A stretch of 64,000 bases of DNA from contig NZ_CP038438.1 in NCBI RefSeq assembly GCF_004683905.1, positions 6,076,001 through 6,140,000 of the forward strand. The letters are read 5' to 3'. Both the position numbers and the translations under genes were made by a program. Numbering within the stretch: position 1 is the first letter of the stretch; every line of letters begins with the position of its first letter. This document shows, piece by piece, positions 35,854-45,261 of the stretch. The notes under the pieces were generated by a model, which saw only the letters and a program-made list of their open reading frames with translations, made no database searches and was not told where the DNA came from. Origin of the DNA: Pseudomonas fluorescens. GTDB lineage: Bacteria > Pseudomonadota > Gammaproteobacteria > Pseudomonadales > Pseudomonadaceae.

Positions 35854-37217
35854 CCCGCCTGTTGGTCGAGTGCACCCACGTCTTCAAACACCCGAAGATC
35901 AACTCCGGTATTCAACGCGTGGTGCGCAACGTCATCAAGCAATTGCCGGAGCGGGTGGGTGATGTCGAGTGCCTGCCGGTCATTTCGCTGAGGGGCCGGC
36001 TCTATCGGGTCACGCGCCTGGCCCCGCTGGACGCGCCGCTGTTCAACGCCATTGCGACATTCGGCGAACGACTGGAACGCCTTGCGCACCGTTTCTGGCA
36101 ATGGCATCAGCGCCTCGACAGCCGCCTGCAGGCAAAAACCCCACGACGCCTGTTGTACGTCGGCTATCGGCTGAGCGCTTTCGCGGCATTTGGCGTACCC
36201 CTGCGGCTGATCGAGCGGATCAACCGCCAGCAACTGCCAAAACGCTGTGCCCCCTTGCAGCATCAGCCCGGAGACCAACTGGTGCTGCTGGACTCGTCCT
36301 GGCACTCGGACTTTTTCTCCCACGCCGAACAGCTCAAGCGCGAGGGTGTCGGTATTGTCGCGGTCATCTACGACTTGATACCGCTGACCCACCCGCAGTT
36401 CTACGACACGCGGCTGGTGCAGGTCTTCAGTGAATGGTTCGACTGGATCACCCGCACGGCCGACGGCTACCTGGCCATTTCCGCCACGGTACGCGATCAG
36501 GTGCGCGCCGAACTGCAGCAACGGATCGGCACGGTACAGGCCGAAAAACGCTGGTTCGATTATTTTCACCTCGGTTCCGAACTGGATCTGCACAGCGCCG
36601 GGGAAACCGTCGAACCGCGCCTGCAACAGCTGTTCAATACACCGGAGCCGATGTTCCTGATGGTCAGTACCATTGAGCCGCGCAAGAACCACGCATACCT
36701 GCTCGATGCCTTCGAACGGGCCTGGACCGCCGGCTCCCCGGCGCGTCTGTGCATCGCCGGGCGCATCGGCTGGAAGTGCGACGCCCTGCTCGCCCGGGTG
36801 CGCAGTCATCCCGAACTGAATCGCCGCCTGTTCATGTTCAACGACTTGAGCGACACCAGCCTCGAACATGCCTACGCCCACGCCAGTGCGCTGGTATTCC
36901 CTTCGTTTGTCGAAGGCTTTGGCCTGCCGCTGGTGGAAGCCATGCAGCGTGGCTTGCCGGCGATGGGCAGCGACATTGCGGTGTTCCGCGAAATCGGCGG
37001 CGAATTCATGGCCTATTTCGATTTGCAGGATCCGCAAAGCCTCGCTGACTTGATCATGCGGTTCCTGCAGAGTGGCCAATTCCCCGCTGCTCGCGATGTG
37101 GCGGACTGGCGCTGGATCGACTGGCACGAGGCGAGTGCACAACTGGCCGAGCGCACCGTACGCAATGCAGTGCAAGCGCCATTGGCGCCAGCGAGGCCGC
37201 ATGCGCATTGCCCTTAA
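35850..37217 (+). CDS. wbpX: Rhamnan glycosyltransferase WbpX
   Basis: A 455-residue GT-B enzyme. VSTIEPRKNHAYLLDAF opens the C-terminal donor domain and FPSFVEGFGLPLVEAMQRG is the donor-site motif. Gene order and length equal those of P. aeruginosa WbpX, the alpha-1,2 D-rhamnosyltransferase of A-band polymer. ATG at 35850 overlaps the wzt stop, and the 3' end overlaps wbpY by 17 nt. Confidence 0.88.
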   Translation: MTRLLVECTHVFKHPKINSGIQRVVRNVIKQLPERVGDVECLPVISLRGRLYRVTRLAPLDAPLFNAIATFGERLERLAHRFWQWHQRLDSRLQAKTPRRLLYVGYRLSAFAAFGVPLRLIERINRQQLPKRCAPLQHQPGDQLVLLDSSWHSDFFSHAEQLKREGVGIVAVIYDLIPLTHPQFYDTRLVQVFSEWFDWITRTADGYLAISATVRDQVRAELQQRIGTVQAEKRWFDYFHLGSELDLHSAGETVEPRLQQLFNTPEPMFLMVSTIEPRKNHAYLLDAFERAWTAGSPARLCIAGRIGWKCDALLARVRSHPELNRRLFMFNDLSDTSLEHAYAHASALVFPSFVEGFGLPLVEAMQRGLPAMGSDIAVFREIGGEFMAYFDLQDPQSLADLIMRFLQSGQFPAARDVADWRWIDWHEASAQLAERTVRNAVQAPLAPARPHAHCP

Positions 37218-38331
37218 TGCCCGGATCCTGCAGGCACCGCGCACCGGCATCGGCCATTACGTCGCCGAGTTGGTGAATGCGTTGCGCAGCGATACCGATA
37301 TCGAAATTGAGTTGTTCCACGGCTGGGGCTGGAGTTCGGCCTTGCCGGAGGCGGCGATGCCCGGTTATTCGCGCCTGACGCCACTGCTGCGGCAGATCCC
37401 CGGGGCTTATCAGGCGCGGCGCTGGCTGGAACAAAAGCGTTTCGATCAGGCGCGCGCGCATGGCATCGATCTGTATCACGAACCGAGTCTGTGGCCACTG
37501 GCCTTCGACGGCCCGACCGTGATCACCCTGCACGACCTGACGCACCTGCATTACCCCGAAACTCAGCCGCCGGCACGTTTGCAAGAGATCGAGCGCCGAC
37601 TGGCTGCCGGCGTGCGGCAGGCACAAGTGATCCTCACCGATTCACAAGCGATCGCCGACGAAGCTCAAAGCTATTTCGGCCTGCCCGCTGAACGTTTCGT
37701 GGTCGCTCCCTTGGGCGTGGCCGAGCGCTTTCATCCGCGTGACGCACACACCATCGACCCGGTACTCAAGGCCCATGCCGTTACGGCCCGGGAGTATTTC
37801 CTCTGTGTCGGGACGCTGGAGCCACGCAAGAATCTGCGGCTGGCCCTGCGCGCCCATGCCTTGCTGCCGGAGGCCGTGCGCCAACGCTTTCCGCTGCTGA
37901 TCGTCGGCATGGCTGGCTGGCAGCGCGAACAGTTCAGCGCCGAACTGCGTCAGGCATTGGCAAGCGGGCATGTGTGCCTGCTCGGCTACTTGCCCGATGA
38001 ACACCTGGCCCAGCTGTTGGCCGGTGCCCGGGCGCTGATTTTTCCTTCGTTATACGAAGGCTTTGGCCTGCCGGTGTTGGAGGCGATGGCCAGCGGCACG
38101 CCGGTGGTACTCACCCGCGCTTCGGCCATGCCGGAAGTCGCGGGCGACGCGGGCAACTATATTGAACCTGACAATGCAGACGGGTTGCGCGACGCGCTGA
38201 TCCGTCTGCTCGACGATCAGGTGCATTGGCAAGCATGCCGAGAAGCCGGATTGCAGCGGGCGCGGCTTTTTTCCTGGCAGCGCTGCGCACAGGCCACGGC
38301 CGGTGCCTACCGCCAGGCCATGGGAGGTTGA
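37201..38331 (+). CDS. wbpY: Rhamnan glycosyltransferase WbpY
   Basis: A 376-residue GT4 enzyme. RTGIGHYVAEL is the acceptor-side glycine loop, VGTLEPRKNLRLAL opens the C-terminal domain, and FPSLYEGFGLPVLEAMASG is the donor site. By order and size it is WbpY, the alpha-1,3 rhamnosyltransferase of the common antigen. Start at 37201 (MRIALNARILQ) lies inside the end of wbpX; the longer frame to 37072 is rejected. Confidence 0.88.
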   Translation: MRIALNARILQAPRTGIGHYVAELVNALRSDTDIEIELFHGWGWSSALPEAAMPGYSRLTPLLRQIPGAYQARRWLEQKRFDQARAHGIDLYHEPSLWPLAFDGPTVITLHDLTHLHYPETQPPARLQEIERRLAAGVRQAQVILTDSQAIADEAQSYFGLPAERFVVAPLGVAERFHPRDAHTIDPVLKAHAVTAREYFLCVGTLEPRKNLRLALRAHALLPEAVRQRFPLLIVGMAGWQREQFSAELRQALASGHVCLLGYLPDEHLAQLLAGARALIFPSLYEGFGLPVLEAMASGTPVVLTRASAMPEVAGDAGNYIEPDNADGLRDALIRLLDDQVHWQACREAGLQRARLFSWQRCAQATAGAYRQAMGG

Positions 38332-39462
38332 ATGCGAGTTCTTCATTTTTTCAAAACCTACTTGCCTGACTCGGTCGGCGGTATCGAGCAGGTGATATTT
38401 CAGCTGTGCGAAAGCGGTGCGCATCACGGTATCGACGGCCAGGTGCTGACACTCAGCGCCGACCCGACCCCGCCGGTGGTGCAACTGGGTCAACACGAAG
38501 TGCATCGCGCCAGACTCGACATTCAGTTCGCCTCCACCGGGTTTTCCTGGAGCGTGTTCAAACAGTTTCGCGAGCTGGCCGCCGAAGCCGATGTGGTCAA
38601 CTATCACTTTCCGTGGCCGTTCATGGACCTGGTGCACTTTGCCAGCGGCATGAACAAACCGAGCGTGGTGACCTACCACTCGGACATTATTCGTCAGAAG
38701 CATCTGCTCAAACTCTACCGACCGCTGATGAACCGCTTCCTCGCCAGCGCCGACCGGATTGTCGCGGCCTCGCCGAACTACCTGCACACCAGCGACGTGC
38801 TGCAGCAGTTTCAGAACAAGACCCGAGTGATTCCATACGGTTTGAACAAGGCCGGTTATCCACAGGCCGACAGCGAACGGATGAATCGCTGGCGCCAGCA
38901 GCTTGGGGATAAGTTTTTCCTGTTCGTCGGGGTCATGCGTTATTACAAAGGTCTGCACATCCTGCTCGACGCCTTGAAGGACGTGGACTATCCGGTGGTG
39001 ATCGTCGGTGCCGGGCCGCTGGAACTGGAGTTGCACGCCCAGGCTGCTGCGCTGGGGCTGCGTAACATCCACTTTCTCGGGCGCCTGGGCGATGAAGACA
39101 AGGTCGCCCTGCTGCAACTGAGCTACGCCATCGTGTTCCCGTCGCACCTGCGTTCCGAAGCGTTCGGCATTTCGCTGCTCGAAGGCGCGATGTACGGCAA
39201 ACCAATGATCTCCAGCGAAATCGGTACCGGCACCAGCTACATCAACATCCACAACGAAACCGGGCTGGTGGTGCCACCGAGCAACCCCCAGGCGTTTCGC
39301 GAGGCAATGCGCAGCCTCTGGGAAAACCCCGAACGCGCAGCAGCCATGGGCATAAAGGCCGAGGCGCGTTACCGGCAGTTGTTTACCGCCGACGAGATGG
39401 GCCGCAAGTGGACCGAGCTGTATCAGGAGCTGCTGGAGGAGAAAGACCTGTCTTACGCCTGA
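38332..39462 (+). CDS. wbpZ: Rhamnan-initiating glycosyltransferase WbpZ
   Basis: A 376-residue GT4 enzyme. PDSVGGIEQVIFQL is the N-terminal loop; FVGVMRYYKGLHILLDAL opens the donor domain and FPSHLRSEAFGISLLEGAMYG is the E-x7-E motif. By position it is WbpZ, which transfers the first D-rhamnose to the GlcNAc primer on undecaprenyl pyrophosphate. It starts right after the wbpY stop. A DnaA-box 9-mer lies in it at 38856-38864. Confidence 0.88.
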   Translation: MRVLHFFKTYLPDSVGGIEQVIFQLCESGAHHGIDGQVLTLSADPTPPVVQLGQHEVHRARLDIQFASTGFSWSVFKQFRELAAEADVVNYHFPWPFMDLVHFASGMNKPSVVTYHSDIIRQKHLLKLYRPLMNRFLASADRIVAASPNYLHTSDVLQQFQNKTRVIPYGLNKAGYPQADSERMNRWRQQLGDKFFLFVGVMRYYKGLHILLDALKDVDYPVVIVGAGPLELELHAQAAALGLRNIHFLGRLGDEDKVALLQLSYAIVFPSHLRSEAFGISLLEGAMYGKPMISSEIGTGTSYINIHNETGLVVPPSNPQAFREAMRSLWENPERAAAMGIKAEARYRQLFTADEMGRKWTELYQELLEEKDLSYA

Positions 39463-39484
39463 CCCTTTGCTGAAACACCTCCAC

Positions 39485-39574
39485 TGTGGGAGCGGGCTTG
39501 CTCGCGAAAGCGGTCTTTCAGTAAACAATGATGTCGACTGACCTGACGCCTTCGCGAGCAAGCCCGCTCCCACA
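39485..39574. repeat. REP-like inverted pair, type A
   Basis: The arms 39485-39508 and 39551-39574 are exact 24-nt reverse complements, the same element as at 9301 and 46142. It lies between the convergent wbpZ and flavoprotein genes and is followed directly by a run of ten G at 39575-39584. Confidence 0.88.
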
Positions 39575-39604
39575 GGGGGGGGGGTAGTGATTTCAGATGA
39601 GCCG

Positions 39605-41635
39605 TCAGAGATCCAGCACCAGCAATTGCTCACTCTGCGCCGGCACCGCGCAACAAATCAGCACCTGCCCCGCTTCCGGCAGGTCTGCCGGGGGCTGTGG
39701 ATAATTCACCGCGCCACTGACAAGACGTGTCTTGCAGGTGCCGCACGAACCTCCACGGCAACTGAACTCGGGGCGCAGGCCACGGCTCTCTGCGAGCTCC
39801 AGCAGACTGCCGCCGTCCGGCTGCCAGCGCGCCTCTTTGGCAGAACGCTCGAACATCACCGGCACTGACGTGATGGCGGCCGGTGGTTGCTCGATGATCG
39901 CCGCATCCGGGTCCGGCTGGCGCTTGAGCGTCGACGGGCCGAAGGTCTCGGCATGGATCCGCGCGTCGCGAATGTCCAGCTCGCGCAGACTGTCGTAGAC
40001 ACTTTGGGTAAAAGCGCCGGGCCCACAGACAGCAAAATCGATCTGGTCGTAATCCTCGACCTCCAGCAGATCACGCAGCAGTGCCCGATCAATGCGCCCA
40101 TGGCGGTCGAAATCTTCGCCTTCATGCACGTCGGCCTCCGGCTGACTGAGCAGGCGAATCACCCGTACCGCATCGCCAGCACTTTCCAGCACGCGATCGA
40201 TTTCCTCGCGAAACGGCTGATCGGCCAGGCTACGCGAACTCTGCAGCAACCACGTCGGCCGAATCCGCCGGGTGCGCAGACCTTGGTACACCACCTCACG
40301 CAGCATCGACAGCAACGGCGTGATACCAACCCCCGCCGCCAGCAGCACCAGCGGTCGGTGTTCCAGCGGCGCCACCGTGAAGTGCCCCTGTGGCGCCCGT
40401 GCCTCAAGAACATCGCCGACCCGGATCTGCTGGTGCAAATGGCCTGAAACCAGGCCCTCGCGTTTCACACTGATGCGCAGGAAATCATCCGATGGCGCAC
40501 TCGACAGGCTGTAGGTGCGAATATGCGTTTCACCATCCAGAGTGAAGCGCAACGGCAGATGCTGGCCAGCCTGAAACACCGGCATCCCTGCGCCATCGTC
40601 CGGTTGCAGATAAATCGAGCGGATGTGCTGGCTCTCCCTTTCGATGCGGGTCACCCGCAGCGGCCGCCAGCGGTCACCCAGCGCTTTGGCCTGCAAGCGT
40701 GCATCGGCCTGGGCCCAGTTGCCTGTCAGCAGGCTGGTGGGTGACATGCCGTCGAAGCGCCAGCGCAGGGCCAGTGCCGCCGGGCGCCGCACCAGTCTCT
40801 CGACCTCGAATGTCCATAAGCGCTCGGCGCCTTGGAACGCTTCGATCTGCGGCCCGTCGAGGATGATTTCGGTCCGCCCGCTCAGTTGCAGCACATCGCC
40901 TGTGGAAAAGTCGATGAACAGCAGGCCAGCCTTGGGATTGAGCAGCAGATTGCCGAGCGTGTTGAAGTGCAGGTTGCCGGCAAAATCCGGGATGGTCAGG
41001 CGATTACCTTCAACCCGGACAAACCCGGTCTGCCCGCCACGATGGGAAACATCCACCGCACGTTGTCCGTCCGCATCGACGTAACTGGCGACAAAGAAGG
41101 TATCGGCGCCTTCGATCATGGCTCTGGCTGCGTCATCAAGACCGTCGTCGTGCTGCGCTGGCCGCGTCTGCGGATCGCTCAGCGGCACGCGCTGGAACTG
41201 GCGCAGTTGAATGTATTGCGGACAGTTGCCGAAAGCCTGATCCACGCTCACCTCGAAACCCTGCACGGTCAGATTGTCGACATGACCGTTGAGGCGATTG
41301 CGGCGGCGAGTATGCAATTCAATGCCGAGCAACCCGATCGGCTCGCCATTGCGCAATTGCGCCGGATCATCGGCAGCGGGTTGGCTGGCGAAATGCAGAT
41401 GCTCGGGATCAGGCGAATGCGCAAACCCCGGCGCGCCTTCGAGCACACTGGCCCAAGGACGCCCGTCGGTATCGACCGCGCCGTACAGCATGAACGGTAA
41501 CTGCTCATAAAAGGCGCGGTGCTGATCCGGCATCCAGTCACGAATCACTTTTCGGCCGAAGGCCTCCATGCGCTCGGCAACGCCGACATGGGCCTGCAGT
41601 TGTTGCTCGCCAGCGTGCCACGGTGAACGTTCCAT
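39605..41635 (-). CDS. Three-module flavin/2Fe-2S oxidoreductase (PNPOx-like + ferredoxin reductase + ferredoxin)
   Basis: A 676-residue fusion. Residues about 30-300 form a pyridoxamine-phosphate-oxidase-like FMN domain (IPDFAGNLHFNTLGNLLLNP), about 325-560 an FAD/NAD(P) reductase (HIRTYSLSSAPSDD for FAD, GVGITPLLSMLR for NAD), and about 585-676 a plant-type ferredoxin with CRGGSCGTCKTRLVSG and a fourth Cys near the end. Electrons would flow NAD(P)H-FAD-2Fe-2S. The ATG at 41635 has GGAGA 6 nt upstream. The natural substrate is unknown; a LysR regulator and a GST gene come before it on the same strand, which suggests detoxification. Confidence 0.88.
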   Translation of the reverse strand: MERSPWHAGEQQLQAHVGVAERMEAFGRKVIRDWMPDQHRAFYEQLPFMLYGAVDTDGRPWASVLEGAPGFAHSPDPEHLHFASQPAADDPAQLRNGEPIGLLGIELHTRRRNRLNGHVDNLTVQGFEVSVDQAFGNCPQYIQLRQFQRVPLSDPQTRPAQHDDGLDDAARAMIEGADTFFVASYVDADGQRAVDVSHRGGQTGFVRVEGNRLTIPDFAGNLHFNTLGNLLLNPKAGLLFIDFSTGDVLQLSGRTEIILDGPQIEAFQGAERLWTFEVERLVRRPAALALRWRFDGMSPTSLLTGNWAQADARLQAKALGDRWRPLRVTRIERESQHIRSIYLQPDDGAGMPVFQAGQHLPLRFTLDGETHIRTYSLSSAPSDDFLRISVKREGLVSGHLHQQIRVGDVLEARAPQGHFTVAPLEHRPLVLLAAGVGITPLLSMLREVVYQGLRTRRIRPTWLLQSSRSLADQPFREEIDRVLESAGDAVRVIRLLSQPEADVHEGEDFDRHGRIDRALLRDLLEVEDYDQIDFAVCGPGAFTQSVYDSLRELDIRDARIHAETFGPSTLKRQPDPDAAIIEQPPAAITSVPVMFERSAKEARWQPDGGSLLELAESRGLRPEFSCRGGSCGTCKTRLVSGAVNYPQPPADLPEAGQVLICCAVPAQSEQLLVLDL

Positions 41636-41695
41636 CACGTATCTCCCCGCGCCGCCGGCGCATTGTGGATAACTCGATCAGATCGGGCCGACCTC

Positions 41696-42322
41696 TCAGG
41701 CAGTCTTTTGCAGACCGGCGACCGTGCGCGGCATGCCGACAAAACCGGGCAAGGCTTCGATACGCGCCAGCCAGGCACGCACGTTGGCGTAGCCGTCCAG
41801 CGACACGTTGCCTTCCGGCGCATGGGCGATGTAGCTGTAGGCGGACACGTCGGCGATGGTCGGCTCGCTGCCGGCCAGATACGGGGTCTTGCCCAGTTCC
41901 ACCTCCATCACTTTGAGCAGGTTATGCGCACGGGTAATCGCTTCTTCAGCATTCAACTGTGCGCCAAACACCGTCACCAATCGTGCAGCAGCAGGTCCGA
42001 AAGCAATCGGCCCTGCAGCGGCCGACAACCAGCGCTGCACCTGCGCCGCGCCGACCGGATCGGTGGGCAGCCAGCGGCCATTGCCGTACTTGAGCGCCAG
42101 ATACACCAGAATCGCGTTGGAGTCGGCCAGCACCACACCGCCGTCGTCAATCGCCGGCACTTGGCCAAAACTGTTGATTGCCAGATACGGCGCCTGCTTG
42201 TGCTCGCCCTTGGCCAGATCGACCAGGATCAATTCGGTCGGCAATTGCAGCAGGGACAACATCAGTTCTACCCGATGGGCGTGGCCGGAACGCGGGAAGT
42301 TGTAGAGTTTGATCGCTTGCAT
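41696..42322 (-). CDS. Glutathione S-transferase family protein
   Basis: A 208-residue GST. The N-terminal thioredoxin fold has KLYNFPRSGHAHRVELML (catalytic Ser/Tyr region), the cis-proline in FGQVPAI and the glutathione-binding LADSNAILVYLA; the C-terminal helical domain has the N-capping motif EPTIADVSAYSYI. Start at 42322 is by family alignment. It lies 60 nt before the flavoprotein gene and follows the LysR gene, probably in one transcript. Confidence 0.9.
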   Translation of the reverse strand: MQAIKLYNFPRSGHAHRVELMLSLLQLPTELILVDLAKGEHKQAPYLAINSFGQVPAIDDGGVVLADSNAILVYLALKYGNGRWLPTDPVGAAQVQRWLSAAAGPIAFGPAAARLVTVFGAQLNAEEAITRAHNLLKVMEVELGKTPYLAGSEPTIADVSAYSYIAHAPEGNVSLDGYANVRAWLARIEALPGFVGMPRTVAGLQKTA

Positions 42323-42424
42323 GGTCGACTCCGCTGGAGAGGGCGCCGTTCGGGATGGCAGCGCCGATGGAGGCCATCTTCCACCCATCTTCAAATCAAC
42401 AGAATCACCAGCAATCGCAATCAA

Positions 42425-43351
42425 TTATTTCACTGGATGAAATAACGCCGCGTTCTGCAGCGCCGGATGTTCTCGCAGCACCTTCACCGCGTGGTCGACA
42501 AAACTGCGCACCCGCGCCGGTGCCTTGCGCCCGCCCTGATACACCACATGAATCGGCAGCGGAGGCAGTTCGAAATCGGCGAGGACAATTTCCAGTTCAC
42601 CGGAAGCCACCTTGCCGGCGACCTGATAGGACAACACCCGGGTCAGCCCCAAGCCCAGGCAAGCCGCAGTAATCGCCGCCTGGTTGGCGGTGACCACCAG
42701 CCTCGGTTCTGGCCGCACGCTAAGCGCTTCGCCCTGATCCACAAACGGCCAACTGCGCAACTGGCCGATGGCCGAGGTCGCCACCACCGGCGCGCCGGCC
42801 AGCGCCTGTGGATGCTCGGGGCGGCCGTACCGGGCCAGGTAGGCCGGCGACGCACAGATCACCCGCCGCACTTCGCCAACCCGGATCGCGTGCTGATTGC
42901 TGTCCGGCAACTCACCAATGCGTACCGCGACATCGATGCCCTCCTCGACCATGCTCACCACCCGATCGACCAACAGCGCATTGATCGAAACGTCCGGGTA
43001 TTGCGTCAGATAACTGGTCATCAGCGGCGTGACAAACAACTCACCGAACAAAACCGGCGCAGTCACCGTCAATTGCCCACGGGGCTGGGCGTGACTGCCG
43101 GCCGCCGAATCCTCGGCTTCCTGCACCTCGGCGAGAATTCTCCGACAATCTTCCAGATAACGCTGACCGGCCTCGCTGAGGTGCACAGTGCGTGTCGTGC
43201 GAATCAGCAACTGTGTACCAATGCGCTGCTCTAGCGCCGCCACGGCGCGGGTGACACTGGCCGCGGACAAGCCAAGACGCCGCGCCGCCGCCGAGAAGCC
43301 CTGCTCCTGGGCCACGGTGGCGAAGATCTGCATTTCCTGGAAGCGGTCCAT
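42425..43351 (-). CDS. LysR-family transcriptional regulator
   Basis: A 308-residue LysR regulator. The helix-turn-helix is in GFSAAARRLGLSAASVTRAVAALE (about 18-41), followed by the linker and the periplasmic-binding-like effector domain. It is of the PA4203/DhbR-like class often linked to GST or oxidoreductase genes. It reads in the same direction as the GST gene 102 nt downstream; unlike the usual divergent layout, so its target is not certain. Confidence 0.9.
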   Translation of the reverse strand: MDRFQEMQIFATVAQEQGFSAAARRLGLSAASVTRAVAALEQRIGTQLLIRTTRTVHLSEAGQRYLEDCRRILAEVQEAEDSAAGSHAQPRGQLTVTAPVLFGELFVTPLMTSYLTQYPDVSINALLVDRVVSMVEEGIDVAVRIGELPDSNQHAIRVGEVRRVICASPAYLARYGRPEHPQALAGAPVVATSAIGQLRSWPFVDQGEALSVRPEPRLVVTANQAAITAACLGLGLTRVLSYQVAGKVASGELEIVLADFELPPLPIHVVYQGGRKAPARVRSFVDHAVKVLREHPALQNAALFHPVK

Positions 43352-43372
43352 GGAGGTCCTCGATTCAGATAC

Positions 43373-43400
43373 AAAAATCGCAGCCGAGGCTGCGATTTTT
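43373..43400 (-). terminator. Rho-independent terminator after glmS
   Basis: Arms 43373-43385 and 43388-43400 are exact reverse complements; in the minus-strand RNA the stem GCAGC/GCUGC closes on a CUCG tetraloop and ends in five U. It lies 27 nt past the glmS stop and before the LysR gene. Confidence 0.9.
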
Positions 43401-43426
43401 GCGGGTCAATGTCAGCTGTGGATAAC

Positions 43427-45259
43427 TTATTCCACCGTCACCGACTTCGCCAGGTTGCGCGGCTGGTCGACGTCGGTGCCCTTGAGCACGGCGACGTAGT
43501 AAGACAGCAACTGCAGAGGGATGGTGTAGAGGATCGGCGAAAGAATGTCGTGGATGTGCGGCATCTGCACCACATGGGTGCCTTCGCCGTTGGTCATCCC
43601 GGCTTTCTCGTCAGCGAATACGATCAGTTCACCACCACGGGCACGGACTTCCTGCAGGTTGGACTTGAGCTTCTCCAGCAGTTCGTTGTTTGGCGCCACG
43701 GTAACCACCGGCATGTCGTTATCCACAAGCGCCAGAGGGCCGTGCTTCAGTTCCCCAGCCGGATAGGCTTCGGCGTGGATGTAGGAGATTTCCTTGAGTT
43801 TCAAGGCGCCCTCCATTGCGACCGGGAACTGCGCGCCACGGCCGAGGAACAGGGTGTGATTCTTCTCGGCGAACAGTTCGGCGATTTTTTCCACGGTGCT
43901 GTCCATCGCCAGCGCTTCGCCCAGACGGGTCGGCAGGCGACGCAACTCTTCCACCAGCGTGGCTTCAACGCCTTTGCCGAGCGTGCCGCGTACCTGACCC
44001 AGAGACAGGGTCAGCAACAGCAGGCCGACCAGTTGCGTGGTGAACGCCTTGGTCGAGGCTACGCCGATTTCGCGACCGGCCTGGGTCAGCAGCGTCAGGT
44101 CGGATTCACGCACCAGCGAGCTGATGCCGACGTTGCAGATCGCCAGGCTGGCGAGGAAGCCCAGCTCTTTGGCGTTGCGCAGCGCGGCCAGGGTGTCGGC
44201 GGTTTCACCGGACTGGGAGATGGTGACGAACAGGGTGTCCGGCTGCACCACCACCTTGCGGTAACGGAATTCGCTGGCGACTTCGACCTGGCACGGGATA
44301 CCGGCCAGTTCTTCGAGCCAGTAACGCGCGACCATACCGGCGTGGTAGCTGGTACCGCAGGCGACGATCTGCACGTTGCGCACTTTGGCGAACAGTTCGG
44401 CAGCCTGTGGACCGAAGGCCTGCACCAGCACCTGATTCGGACTCAGACGGCCTTCGAGGGTGCGTTGGACAACGGATGGTTGCTCATGGATTTCCTTGAG
44501 CATGTAGTGGCGGAACTCGCCCTTGTCGGCAGCTTCGGCACCATCACTGTACTGCACGGTCTGACGCTCGACGGTTTTGCCATCTACGTCCCAGATCTGC
44601 ACGCTATCGCGGCGAATTTCGGCGATATCGCCCTCTTCCAGGTACATGAAGCGGTCAGTGACCTGGCGCAGGGCCAATTGGTCGGACGCGAGGAAATTCT
44701 CGCCCAGGCCCAGACCGATCACCAACGGGCTGCCACTGCGTGCGGCAACCAGACGATCCGGCTGTTGTGCGTTGATCACGGCCAGACCGTAGGCGCCGTG
44801 CAGTTCTTTGACGGTGGCTTTCAGCGCGACGGTCAGGTCAGGCTGATCCTTGAGTTTATGGCTCAGCAGGTGCGCGATGACTTCGGTGTCGGTGTCCGAA
44901 GTGAACACGTAACCCAGCGCTTTCAGTTGCTCACGCAGGGCTTCGTGATTCTCGATGATGCCGTTGTGCACCACCGCGATATCACCGGAGAAATGCGGGT
45001 GCGCGTTACGCTCGCACGGTGCACCGTGGGTCGCCCAACGGGTGTGGGCGATACCGAGACGGCCGACCAGCGGCTGTGCGGCCAGCGCCGCTTCCAGCTC
45101 GCTGACCTTGCCCGGACGGCGCATGCGCTCGAGCTTTTCATCGTTGGTGAAAACTGCCACACCGGCGCTGTCATAGCCGCGGTATTCAAGGCGCTTGAGG
45201 CCTTCGAGCAGGATGGCGGTGATATTACGTTCAGCAACTGCGCCGACAATTCCACACAT
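43427..45259 (-). CDS. glmS: Glucosamine-6-phosphate synthase
   Basis: A 610-residue glutamine-dependent amidotransferase (fructose-6-phosphate + Gln to glucosamine-6-phosphate). MCGIVG exposes the catalytic Cys after Met removal, so the start at 45259 is certain; the frame's upstream ATG is rejected. Two SIS sugar-binding domains follow (CGTSYHAGM, SQSGETADT) and the C-terminus ends LAKSVTVE. It is 2 nt after glmR. No ribozyme is expected in pseudomonads and none is seen. The 3' end of glmS is the usual Tn7 insertion site; no Tn7 is present. Confidence 0.97.
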   Translation of the reverse strand: MCGIVGAVAERNITAILLEGLKRLEYRGYDSAGVAVFTNDEKLERMRRPGKVSELEAALAAQPLVGRLGIAHTRWATHGAPCERNAHPHFSGDIAVVHNGIIENHEALREQLKALGYVFTSDTDTEVIAHLLSHKLKDQPDLTVALKATVKELHGAYGLAVINAQQPDRLVAARSGSPLVIGLGLGENFLASDQLALRQVTDRFMYLEEGDIAEIRRDSVQIWDVDGKTVERQTVQYSDGAEAADKGEFRHYMLKEIHEQPSVVQRTLEGRLSPNQVLVQAFGPQAAELFAKVRNVQIVACGTSYHAGMVARYWLEELAGIPCQVEVASEFRYRKVVVQPDTLFVTISQSGETADTLAALRNAKELGFLASLAICNVGISSLVRESDLTLLTQAGREIGVASTKAFTTQLVGLLLLTLSLGQVRGTLGKGVEATLVEELRRLPTRLGEALAMDSTVEKIAELFAEKNHTLFLGRGAQFPVAMEGALKLKEISYIHAEAYPAGELKHGPLALVDNDMPVVTVAPNNELLEKLKSNLQEVRARGGELIVFADEKAGMTNGEGTHVVQMPHIHDILSPILYTIPLQLLSYYVAVLKGTDVDQPRNLAKSVTVE

Positions 45260-45261
45260 GC

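Noticed and set aside
43427..43500. Tn7-type insertion downstream of glmS
   Set aside because: The glmS 3' end is followed at once by its terminator and a LysR gene; no transposase or end repeats.
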